Virus record (IMG/VR): IMGVR_UViG_3300013125_000041
Coordinates: 1-26,463 of that record
Length of the DNA: 26,463 nt
Strand: one strand, 5' to 3'
Source: a virus
Part shown: in pieces, positions 5,013 through 10,910 of the stretch
Position numbering within the stretch: position 1 is the stretch's first letter
Layout: every line of letters starts with the position of its first letter
Position numbers and translations under genes: made by a program
The notes under the pieces: model-generated
What the model was told of the DNA's origin: nothing
The model's input: only the letters and a program-made list of their open reading frames with translations
The model's database searches: none

Positions 5013-5449
5013 ATTATAACATTAGAGGCTTCTATGAATTCCTTGGTGCCGATTCGATTGACTCCTCCGTCAACGAAATAGAGAACGTTGTTGCCGGTGT
5101 TAAGCGCCCATAGGAAGATCCAGTTAAGAACTGCAGAATCTATTTTGACTTCGGCTTCGATCACTTGGTAGTGTTCGATTTTTCCAGTCTTCTTCGTGAT
5201 GATGACGTTGGAATTGCTGGGCTTCATCCACATCGGAATGGTATCGTTAGTCAACCATTCGCACTTGTAAGTGATGCACGGATCGATTGGACGATTCTCA
5301 TAAATGGTACAACCCTTTCCGCTCTCTACGAAATGGCAAGGTTTTCCCCTGTAGAACTTTTCGCCGTGAGCTTTTCCGCTCAACCAACCTTCGCAACAGC
5401 GTGTGCATCCGTCGCAATTCTTTTTCGGCATGTTAATGTTAGCGTCCAT
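5003..5449 (-). CDS. YkgJ-like cysteine cluster protein
   Basis: The 148-aa product has CDGCTRCCEGW at residues about 13-23 and later GKPCHF, GKGCTIYENRP and ITYKCEWL. This is the layout of the YkgJ (CxxCxxCC) family, thought to bind zinc or an iron-sulfur cluster; its function is unknown. The start at MDANINM was taken as the first ATG, but the second Met (MPKKNCDG) is possible; neither has a Shine-Dalgarno sequence. It lies 19 nt after a GIY-YIG gene and its stop overlaps the tRNA-Thr(CGT) 5' end by 10 nt, so it may be cargo brought in with the nuclease. Confidence 0.75.
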   Translation of the reverse strand: MDANINMPKKNCDGCTRCCEGWLSGKAHGEKFYRGKPCHFVESGKGCTIYENRPIDPCITYKCEWLTNDTIPMWMKPSNSNVIITKKTGKIEHYQVIEAEVKIDSAVLNWIFLWALNTGNNVLYFVDGGVNRIGTKEFIEASNVIMPF

Positions 5450-5467
5450 CTTAGCAATTTTGATCTA

Positions 5468-6136
5468 TTATATCGAAATGCTGGATGAAGTTTCGACATG
5501 TTTATTGTAGTTAGTTCTACCTTTTTTCCAACCAGGTTGAAGATTTTGACCTTTTTTGATCTTTTGATTTTCTATACCGTTTGTTATCCATATAGTTCCA
5601 AACTGCGAATTATTAAAACCAATTTGTTTAACAGAATTTATGGCTGCAATTTTTTTCTTAGTTTCTGGCGAATGTTCTCTATTCAAAAATGGTTTCTTTG
5701 TACTCATTTTTTCTCTAAATTCTGGTGTTTTCCAAGCTGCGGTAAATATTCTAGTTGCTCGTTTGCTAAGTATTTCAGGATGTTCTTTCATGTATTGGTT
5801 AACTGTCCTGAATTTATCTCCGCCTATTTGCTTTCCGTTGTTTGGCCAACCGCTTCCACCGACACATAAATTCATGCACATAGGATCCTTCAGAACGTCA
5901 TCGTTTACGAGTTGATGTTCTCTATCCTTCAATGCTTGTCGATTCTCTAGGAACTCCAAGATCTCTTTGGTGTGATTCTCCTTGCCGTGCTTATTTATGG
6001 ACAGCCAGAGTCTTCTACCGCTTCCGAGATACCCGTCTTCTAAGTTTGACGTAGAGTGCATTCCGATGTAGTATCTACCAGTAATACTGCATTTGGTCTT
6101 GTAAATGTAATGGTATTTGTGTTGTTTTCTTGCCAT
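5468..6136 (-). CDS. GIY-YIG homing-type endonuclease
   Basis: The 222-aa product is MARKQHKYHYIYKT... with YYIGMHST, GYLGSGRRLW and the Glu of KDREHQLV. The first 100 or so residues are almost the same as in 6553-7185. The middle diverges and has several basic stretches. The C-terminal part has the module FGTIWITNG...KIKKG...GWKKGR. The ATG lies at the foot of the 6135-6182 hairpin. It is followed closely by the YkgJ-like gene. Confidence 0.87.
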   Translation of the reverse strand: MARKQHKYHYIYKTKCSITGRYYIGMHSTSNLEDGYLGSGRRLWLSINKHGKENHTKEILEFLENRQALKDREHQLVNDDVLKDPMCMNLCVGGSGWPNNGKQIGGDKFRTVNQYMKEHPEILSKRATRIFTAAWKTPEFREKMSTKKPFLNREHSPETKKKIAAINSVKQIGFNNSQFGTIWITNGIENQKIKKGQNLQPGWKKGRTNYNKHVETSSSISI

Positions 6137-6182
6137 TTCGTAACTTCACTTTCGATTATTTATCTGAGTGAAGGTACAAAAT
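6135..6182 (-). promoter_or_regulatory. Hairpin with late promoter box in loop, before GIY-YIG gene
   Basis: A 16-bp stem (6135-6150 with 6167-6182) contains one G-T wobble and one C-T mismatch. The loop holds AGATAAATAATCG on the minus strand. The G-T pair sits exactly where the sister hairpins have C-G or T-A, an intermediate in a compensatory change. Confidence 0.75.
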
Positions 6183-6191
6183 AGTCACAAG

Positions 6192-6264
6192 CACCCGTGG
6201 AAGGACTTGAACCCTCAACCCTCGGTTTTGGAGACCGGTACTCTACCAATTGAGCTACACGGAT
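6192..6264 (-). tRNA. tRNA-Trp (CCA)
   Basis: The acceptor ATCCGTG/CACGGGT and the discriminator G are clear. The anticodon stem CCGGT-CTCCAAA-ACCGA gives CCA. The T-loop is TTCAAGT. Confidence 0.92.
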
Positions 6265-6312
6265 AAGTTTGATTTGAGAATGGTAAAAAGAGTTTTTGCA
6301 CTGGGCGACTTT

Positions 6313-6382
6313 TGGAGCCTGGTATTGGATTCGAACCAATGTTAACCATCGATGTATCTCTTTTTTTGCTACAAATCATTGG
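6313..6382 (-). pseudogene. tRNA 3' half with encoded CCA, no matching 5' half
   Basis: A perfect T-arm (ATTGG-TTCGAAT-CCAAT) is followed by ACCAGGC, discriminator T and CCA. The required 5' strand GCCTGGT is absent before the upstream tRNA-Asp. The preceding bases include GTAG and ATGGTTA, similar to the odd 21-nt segment in 2254-2330 and 3653-3729. It is probably a tRNA remnant. Confidence 0.5.
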
Positions 6383-6455
6383 CAGTGCTGACGGGGCTCG
6401 AACCCGCGACCTGAGGATAGACAGTCCACCACTCTTCCTGCTGAGCTACAGCACT
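6383..6455 (-). tRNA. tRNA-Asp (GTC), copy 1
   Basis: The acceptor AGTGCTG/CAGCACT is perfect, with discriminator G. The anticodon loop CTGTCTA gives GTC. The T-arm is GCGGG-TTCGAGC-CCCGT. Confidence 0.9.
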
Positions 6456-6472
6456 ATTTTATTTTTGGCAAG

Positions 6473-6546
6473 CGGTCTGTACGGGACTCGAACCCGTGAC
6501 CTTCGCCGTGACAGGGCGACATTGTAACCAACTCTACTAACAGACC
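6473..6546 (-). tRNA. tRNA-Asp (GTC), copy 2
   Basis: The acceptor GGTCTGT/ACAGACC is perfect, with discriminator G. The anticodon stem TCGCC-CTGTCAC-GGCGA gives GTC. The body differs from copy 1, so it is not a simple duplication. The upstream GIY-YIG gene ends 6 nt before it. Confidence 0.9.
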
Positions 6547-6552
6547 AAATAT

Positions 6553-7185
6553 TTACATGATTCTTCCTTTATGCCAACCATCTGGAGGAATCTCTGTATT
6601 CTTAATTTTTTTATTGATCGAACCATTCGTTATCCATATCGTACCGTATTGATTATTATTTTTTCCGGTTTGTACGACTGATAATTTATGGCTTATTGTT
6701 AATTTGGTGGAATTTTTATGTTTACGATCTTTCCAATTTAATGAAAACTTAAAACCTTCAGCTATTCGTTTAGAATTATTCTGACTTACTTTTTCGGAAA
6801 AACTTTTTCTAAATGCTTGGTCGTTTTTAATTTTTTCAGAAAAAGCTAAGGTTGCTGCGGTTTGAGCTTTTTTTGCATGTTCGATATTACAAAAACCTCC
6901 TCCACCACCCGGTTGCAAATTCATGCACATAGGATCCTTCAGGGTATCATCGTTTACGAGTTGATGTTCTCTATCCTTTAGTGCTTGTCGATTCTCTAGG
7001 AACTCCAGAATCTCTTTGGTGTGATTTTCTTTTCCATGTTTATTGATTGATAACCAAAGACGTCTGCCGCTTCCGATGTACTCGTCATTTAAGTTAGAAG
7101 TCGAATGCATTCCTATGTAATATCGGCCGGTAATACTACAAGTAGTTCGGTAAATGTAATGATATTTGTGTTGTTTTCTTGCCAT
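6553..7185 (-). CDS. GIY-YIG homing-type endonuclease
   Basis: The 210-aa product begins MARKQHKYHYIYRT with YYIGMHST, EYIGSGRRLW and the Glu of KDREHQLV. Its C-terminal module YGTIWITNG...KIKN...GWHKGR matches that of 5468-6136. The middle differs (KNDQAFRKSFSEKVSQNNS), probably the part that sets DNA target. The ATG is at the foot of the 7184-7231 hairpin. The stop lies 6 nt before tRNA-Asp copy 2, so the gene fills the spacer between two tRNAs. Confidence 0.87.
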   Translation of the reverse strand: MARKQHKYHYIYRTTCSITGRYYIGMHSTSNLNDEYIGSGRRLWLSINKHGKENHTKEILEFLENRQALKDREHQLVNDDTLKDPMCMNLQPGGGGGFCNIEHAKKAQTAATLAFSEKIKNDQAFRKSFSEKVSQNNSKRIAEGFKFSLNWKDRKHKNSTKLTISHKLSVVQTGKNNNQYGTIWITNGSINKKIKNTEIPPDGWHKGRIM

Positions 7186-7231
7186 TTTGTAACTTCACTT
7201 TTGATTATTTATCTGAGTGAAGGTACAAAAT
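7184..7231 (-). promoter_or_regulatory. Hairpin with late promoter box in loop, before GIY-YIG gene
   Basis: A 16-bp stem (7184-7199 with 7216-7231, one C-T mismatch) encloses a 16-nt loop with AGATAAATAATCA on the minus strand. The ATG lies at the 3' foot. Here the variable stem pair is T-A instead of the C-G of 4789-4836. Confidence 0.77.
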
Positions 7232-7239
7232 AGTCACGG

Positions 7240-7312
7240 TAGGCCCGAAGGGACTTGAACCCTTGACTCCCGCCTTAAAAGGGCGGTACTCTACCAACTG
7301 AGTTACGAACCC
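7240..7312 (-). tRNA. tRNA-Lys (TTT)
   Basis: The anticodon stem CCGCC-CTTTTAA-GGCGG gives TTT. The D-arm is canonical (AACTC-AGTTGGTA-GAGT). The T-arm is AAGGG-TTCAAGT-CCCTT. The acceptor GGGTTCG/CGGGCCT uses three G-T pairs. Confidence 0.9.
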
Positions 7313-7331
7313 ATGAAATAGATAACCGAGT

Positions 7332-7529
7332 ATGACTAAGACGATATTCCGCTGTCGCAAGTGCGGCACGATCATAGACGATCACGGTAATCCGCTACCA
7401 TCCGATAAAAAATCTGACTTGAAGGAAAAAGAACTTCCGACGAGCGAGTGCAAGTCATGCACTGACTATTTTATCTGGGAAAACAGCACGTACTGCAAGA
7501 GGACCCAGAGAGATTCGAACTCTCAATGA
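7332..7529 (+). CDS. Small zinc-ribbon protein, unknown function
   Basis: This 65-aa plus-strand frame sits among minus-strand tRNAs. It starts MTKTIFRCRKCGTII and carries two CxxC knuckles (CRKC at residues 8-11 and CKSC at 40-43), enough for one zinc ribbon. The last 20 codons run antisense into the tRNA at 7500-7569, so the C-terminus may be accidental. No clear Shine-Dalgarno sequence or late box precedes it. The cysteine pairs argue that it is real. Confidence 0.5.
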   Translation: MTKTIFRCRKCGTIIDDHGNPLPSDKKSDLKEKELPTSECKSCTDYFIWENSTYCKRTQRDSNSQ

Positions 7530-7569
7530 CCATATGGACGGGGCGCGCACCAACCGCCGCGTTGGGCCC
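7500..7569 (-). tRNA. tRNA with CAT in a degenerate anticodon arm (Met-like)
   Basis: The acceptor GGGCCCA/TGGGTCC, the D-loop GGTTGG and the T-arm GAGAG-TTCGAAT-CTCTC are good. The region between is about 3 nt short. The anticodon arm can be drawn only as CC-(8 nt)-GG around CCATAT, and the variable loop is tiny. It may be a defective tRNA-Met. Confidence 0.6.
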
Positions 7570-7610
7570 ATTCTCTATCTCTTTTACCTTGATTAGTTTG
7601 GTTGTTAATG

Positions 7611-7694
7611 TGGGATGTGAAGGAGTCGCACCTCCCGAGTCCTAAGACAAAAGTTTTACAGACTTCCCCGCTACTATCTACGGAATAACATCCC
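7611..7694 (-). tRNA. tRNA-Tyr (GTA), type II
   Basis: The acceptor GGGATGT/ACATCCC is perfect. The anticodon stem AAGT-CTGTAAA-ACTT gives GTA. The long variable arm is expected for bacterial-type Tyr. The T-loop is TGCGACT. The HNH fragment's stop codon is immediately adjacent to its first base. Confidence 0.88.
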
Positions 7695-8142
7695 TTATGA
7701 TTTTCGAATGAAACATTCACGATAGTAAAAATCGTGCATGTTACGTTTCATCCAAATTGACACTCTCTGTGGAGAGATCCCGATGATTTTTGAAACATCG
7801 TTTACCCATCCGAATTTTTTGAAATCGATATTTGCTTGTTGAATCAAAACTTTTCTATTTTCTTTGTTTTTTAGAAGCTCCTTCTTTCGTAAAGCTAATT
7901 GCTCTCTTTTTAATCTAGCAGCTTCCTTGTCGTAAGAACCCCTAAATCCATAATAATATGGTTTCCACGAATCTCCCAAAAAGATGGACAATGGTATGAG
8001 TGTCGATTTGTCTATTTTTTTTGCATGCGCTAATCGATGGCAGTTCGGACATAAGTAACATAAATTACTATGATTATCCGCATCCTCTATTTGCCTTCCG
8101 TTAATGTGGTGAATATCTCCTATGAAAAAGCGATAAGCTGTG
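7695..8142 (-). pseudogene. HNH endonuclease, N-terminally truncated, filling a tRNA spacer
   Basis: The frame is open from inside tRNA-Asn to a TAA that touches the first base of tRNA-Tyr. It contains GDIHHINGRQ, then NLCYLCPNCHRLAH, the His-Asn-His zinc core. The C-terminal part has a helix-turn-helix-like segment, VSKIIGISPQRVSIWMKRN. There is no ATG between the tRNA-Asn 3' end and the HNH core, and the usual N-terminal cysteine pair is missing. The nearest upstream ATGs would force translation through tRNA-Asn. I read it as a truncated homing nuclease. Confidence 0.65.
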
Positions 8143-8226
8143 CGTTCCAGGTAGGACTCGAACCTACGGTGGAGTTGCCTCGTCGGGTTAACAGCCCGGA
8201 CCTTTCGCCGCTCAGGCCACTGGAAC
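8143..8226 (-). tRNA. tRNA-Asn anticodon (GTT) on a Ser/Leu-like type II body
   Basis: The acceptor GTTCCAG/CTGGAAC is perfect with discriminator G. The D-arm (TGGCC-TGAGCGGCGAAA-GGT) looks like a serine or leucine tRNA. The anticodon loop is CTGTTAA (GTT). The variable arm GAG-GCAA-CTC is a true type II stem-loop. The T-arm is GTAGG-TTCGAGT-CCTAC. The charging identity is open. Confidence 0.8.
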
Positions 8227-8234
8227 ATCATTGG

Positions 8235-8307
8235 AGCGAGAGACGGGGATCGAACCCGCTGCATCCAGCTTGGAAGGCTGGCACTCAACCAAATGAGCTT
8301 CTCTCGC
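8235..8307 (-). tRNA. tRNA-Gly (TCC), CCA encoded
   Basis: The acceptor GCGAGAG/CTCTCGC is perfect, with discriminator T and CCA encoded at 8234-8232. The anticodon stem CCAGC-CTTCCAA-GCTGG gives TCC. It is the promoter-proximal tRNA of the cluster. Confidence 0.93.
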
Positions 8308-8312
8308 AAAAT

Positions 8313-8342
8313 TTGGTACGGCTCACCATCACGGCTGCCGTA
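8313..8342 (-). other. Hairpin just upstream of the first tRNA
   Basis: An 8-bp perfect inverted repeat (GGTACGGC/GCCGTACC) lies about 6 nt before tRNA-Gly. A second short GC-rich hairpin (GCGGG/CCCGC) follows at about 8355-8382. They may guide processing of the tRNA precursor or be a decayed tRNA. No U-tract follows, so this is not a terminator. Confidence 0.4.
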
Positions 8343-8442
8343 CCGTGTTTTGCGGGGAGGATGGTCGCCTCACCCGCTGTTTTATTCCAAGATGTCAAAG
8401 AACTTTATGTTTATGCTTTTGTTATGCGTATTCTGTAAAATG

Positions 8443-8480
8443 AAAAAACCCGGACTTTCGTTTTTGAAGGTCCGGGTTTT
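8443..8480 (-). terminator. Rho-independent terminator
   Basis: An 11-bp perfect stem (AAAACCCGGAC at 8445-8455 with GTCCGGGTTTT at 8470-8480) is followed on the minus strand by six T. It lies 32 nt after the putative 41-aa gene and would insulate the tRNA array from that unit. On the plus strand only four T follow. Confidence 0.85.
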
Positions 8481-8511
8481 CCCTAGATTTTCGTGATATG
8501 CTGCTTCACTT

Positions 8512-8637
8512 TCACTTCAACCTATGTAAACCTAGACCCATTCTTTCGTCGCATGACGGATTCCATGTGCCAATAAATCCCACGAGGGCTATTGGTTGGG
8601 AACTACGATACGACTTATGTAAGTTCTGGTTTTTCAT
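8512..8637 (-). CDS. Putative 41-aa late protein
   Basis: An ATG-initiated frame (MKNQNLHKSYRSSQPIALVG, then FIGTWNPSCDERMG) lies between a late promoter box (8661-8670) and a strong terminator (8443-8480). That makes a compact unit of about 210 nt with one small gene. There is no Shine-Dalgarno sequence, as for most genes here. I recognise no family. The alternative is a non-coding RNA, or that the plus strand codes here (an open but low-complexity hydrophobic frame runs at 8498-8803). Confidence 0.4.
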   Translation of the reverse strand: MKNQNLHKSYRSSQPIALVGFIGTWNPSCDERMGLGLHRLK

Positions 8638-8660
8638 TGGTTTTTTAGTGTTGTTCGGTT

Positions 8661-8670
8661 TTATTTATCA
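8661..8670 (-). promoter_or_regulatory. Late promoter box (TGATAAATAA)
   Basis: It lies 24 nt upstream of the 41-aa frame on the minus strand. Between here and 8820 I see no confident gene. A minus-strand open frame at about 8712-8803 (F-P-P-P-Y-D-L-N-K) lacks a start codon. Confidence 0.55.
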
Positions 8671-8821
8671 CGATACTTCAAAAAGTTTTCGCGTTGGTTT
8701 GATATTTTACCACTTTTTTTCTGGGTTGGTCATTTTTTTTCCAAGGCCGCCGATTTTATTTAAGTCGTACGGCGGTGGAAAATCGTCTCCCTTATTGTAC
8801 TAAAAATTGATCAATTTAGGT

Positions 8822-8831
8822 TAAATAAATA
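8822..8831 (+). promoter_or_regulatory. Late-type promoter box (TAAATAAATA)
   Basis: The box ends 5 nt before the ATG at 8837. With T4 spacing the transcript would start at or next to the start codon, giving a leaderless or nearly leaderless mRNA. Confidence 0.45.
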
Positions 8832-8836
8832 ACGTT

Positions 8837-9472
8837 ATGCAACAGCCGATCGTCAAAACATTCCTACAGTTCGTCAACGAAAATGTAGAACAACCTCAAC
8901 TTGATACTAGCAAATTTTTAATAGAGTTAGCTGACCTAATGAGAGCTAGTGAAAAGTTTGGAACCGTATCGGTCGAAGGTACTTACATTGAAATTACTAG
9001 AAACGAGAACATCTATGACTGTGAAGATATGAACATCCATGACCGTAAAGATATTAGGGATGCAACTGGCGATTCAATTAGAGTGTATGCGGATTACGAA
9101 GCTAAACTGATGCCTCTGTTCAAAGAACAATTGGACATGGGCATAGACGAAATCAATGCACTTACTCAGCATGGAATAATAGATCTTTCGACTTTTCTTA
9201 GAGGTTTTGCAATATCTGCTACTCTAGAGTGCTGGTCAAAGGATCTTGAGGGCTGGATGATGGACGACGGTATTGATGAAATGGAAGAAGAATCATTAGC
9301 AGATTTTGACATACCGGAGGAATCGTCAATCCAAACTATAGCAGAAAAACTGGTAGAATCCGTTGATGATAGATTCGACCAGTTCTATCTTGCTGGGGAT
9401 GCTATTCAAGATTCAGTAGACGATTACTGCAATCAGTACTCGGATGAAGATGAAGAGCCCGATGAAGATTAA
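8837..9472 (+). CDS. Acidic phage protein, unknown
   Basis: This 211-aa protein begins MQQPIVKTFLQFVNE; a hydrophobic FLQFxxE leader is common at the N-terminus of T4-like phage proteins. The rest is rich in Asp and Glu and ends in a strongly acidic tail (SDEDEEPDED). There is no membrane segment or enzymatic motif I can name. It is preceded by a late-type box and is convergent with the 9469-10449 gene, with a 4-nt overlap of the ends. The late promoter suggests a virion or assembly role, as inference. Confidence 0.75.
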   Translation: MQQPIVKTFLQFVNENVEQPQLDTSKFLIELADLMRASEKFGTVSVEGTYIEITRNENIYDCEDMNIHDRKDIRDATGDSIRVYADYEAKLMPLFKEQLDMGIDEINALTQHGIIDLSTFLRGFAISATLECWSKDLEGWMMDDGIDEMEEESLADFDIPEESSIQTIAEKLVESVDDRFDQFYLAGDAIQDSVDDYCNQYSDEDEEPDED

Positions 9473-10449
9473 AAGCCGAAAGGCTTCATTCCAGGTTTTA
9501 CTTTCCAATACAGATGCCTCCAACCTACTGGGATGTAGTGTGACATTCCAGCATTGTCGAGAACGCGGTGTCCACCGCTCTTGCTGACGTTCAACTGAAC
9601 CGGCCGCTTGATCTTGATGGTCTTTCCGTCTGGGTACTTGTAAATACAGTACAGCTCGGTGGTGATGTCCATGAAATCGAGATTCGTTGTCGGCTTCGTC
9701 AGCGGAGCAGGAATTTCGGACAGGGTTTTCACGAGGTTGGTATTCCTTCCGGCCGAAACTCCGCGATACTTCTTCATCACCGTTTCGAACGATTCGTCAG
9801 CGTTCCATGTGCGAGTATCGTGCCTCTTTTCGAACTTTCCGTTCTCGTTCCAGAGTCCGGCGGTCGTGTTTTCTAGCATGACCTGAACCTCGTCGTTATC
9901 GAGGATTGAAAAGGTACCGTTTCCGGTTCTGTTGGTTGACCAGTAAACTCCATTGAAATGGAAGAGCTGCTTGGTGTACCCGTACTTGCGTTCGAATTCT
10001 GCCTGGATGCGTACCACCAACTGGTGGCCGATCATTCCGATATTGGTTTCCAACCAGTCATTGATTTCGTTCTCACGAATCAGAATGTCGATCGACTGTT
10101 TAGTTCCGGGTTTCGAGATGCGGTATATGTCGGCACCTACGTAATTCACCGCAACTCCAAGCATGTGACTCGTGATAAACCCGCAAATTGTCTGGTACAT
10201 TGGCGTTTTAGATTCGGCAAGGAAGTCGATTTTTTTAATCATTGACTGGAATTCTGCCAGGACGGCATCATATCCATTGACTTTGGTTTTTCTGTCGTTC
10301 ATCATTTTGATCACGATGGCCGGTTCAACGGATTTTGTCGTAAGTACTTCCTGAAGAAGCATTATCGATTTTACATTGATCTTCCTGAGCTCGTCGTCCG
10401 TGAACTCGGTCACTCTTTTGAATTCTGGTGTTACGTAAAGGTTTTTCAT
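9469..10449 (-). CDS. Conserved-looking phage protein, unknown
   Basis: The 326-aa product is mixed alpha/beta by composition, with an N-terminal half rich in charged helices (FTDDELRKINVKSIMLLQEV) and a C-terminal half with aromatic, beta-prone stretches (FHFNGVYWSTN, YIPVGWRHLYW). No signal peptide, membrane segment or catalytic motif is evident. It starts 13 nt after the stop of the 85-aa gene and belongs to a minus-strand group of small genes. I do not recognise the family. Confidence 0.75.
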   Translation of the reverse strand: MKNLYVTPEFKRVTEFTDDELRKINVKSIMLLQEVLTTKSVEPAIVIKMMNDRKTKVNGYDAVLAEFQSMIKKIDFLAESKTPMYQTICGFITSHMLGVAVNYVGADIYRISKPGTKQSIDILIRENEINDWLETNIGMIGHQLVVRIQAEFERKYGYTKQLFHFNGVYWSTNRTGNGTFSILDNDEVQVMLENTTAGLWNENGKFEKRHDTRTWNADESFETVMKKYRGVSAGRNTNLVKTLSEIPAPLTKPTTNLDFMDITTELYCIYKYPDGKTIKIKRPVQLNVSKSGGHRVLDNAGMSHYIPVGWRHLYWKVKPGMKPFGF

Positions 10450-10462
10450 TTTCGTATTTTTG

Positions 10463-10720
10463 TTATTTGATTCTTTCTTTTACTTCGACCGAGATCGTGA
10501 ATCTGGTCGATTCTTTTTTTACGTGCAAGATCATTTCGGAGAAGTCCCTAACCCAAATGACGTCCTCGACTATGTCCTGAAGATCGTCTCCACATAGGCC
10601 AGGATGAACTACTCCGGGCTGGTACGGGTCGTTTTCGAGTTTCTCAACGAATTCGTTAGCCGTTCTGATGAACTCAGCTTTTTCGGCCTTGCTTCTTAAT
10701 TCTGATCCCTTTTCTGACAT
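10463..10720 (-). CDS. Small phage protein, unknown
   Basis: The 85-aa product has a charged helical N-terminus (SELRSKAEKAEFIRTANEF) and a predicted strand-rich C-terminus (SEMILHVKKESTRFTISVEV). Its ATG overlaps the TAA of the 59-aa UVR-like gene by 1 nt (TAATG), so the two are probably translationally coupled. Confidence 0.7.
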   Translation of the reverse strand: MSEKGSELRSKAEKAEFIRTANEFVEKLENDPYQPGVVHPGLCGDDLQDIVEDVIWVRDFSEMILHVKKESTRFTISVEVKERIK

Positions 10721-10899
10721 TATTGTACTTCATTTTGTAGGTTATCGTCCTCAGCATCCTCGTATTCTATCTCCTCGTTAGGATCGATTGTAGGTAGGAT
10801 GTCTCTGACGTTTGCTGCTCCCTCGTAATTCTCGCAGGCAATCACGTCCTTCAGTAACTGTTCATACAAAGCTTTCTTATTGATCTTGACGATTGTCAT
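10720..10899 (-). CDS. 59-aa protein with a UVR-type motif
   Basis: This short frame reads MTIVKINKKALYEQLLKDVI, then ACENYEGAANVRDIL. The pattern of a leucine helix, an acidic-aromatic-acidic turn, AA and RD matches the UVR motif of UvrB, UvrC and McsA, a helical hairpin that mediates protein contacts. The tail is acidic. The stop overlaps the next start (TAATG). It lies between the sugar-modification operon and the small genes. A role as an adaptor to a host repair or protease complex is speculation. Confidence 0.65.
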   Translation of the reverse strand: MTIVKINKKALYEQLLKDVIACENYEGAANVRDILPTIDPNEEIEYEDAEDDNLQNEVQ

Positions 10900-10910
10900 A
10901 GTTCTATTTT

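Noticed and set aside
8498-8803. Plus-strand 101-codon frame rich in Phe, Leu and Ile that looks like a membrane protein
   Set aside because: It comes from T-rich sequence opposite the late 41-aa unit, spans a minus-strand late promoter and ends without neighbours or start signal. The hydrophobic composition is expected by chance there.
9568-10354. Several plus-strand frames opposite the 326-aa gene
   Set aside because: They overlap each other and the minus-strand gene completely and lack motifs, so they are antisense shadows.
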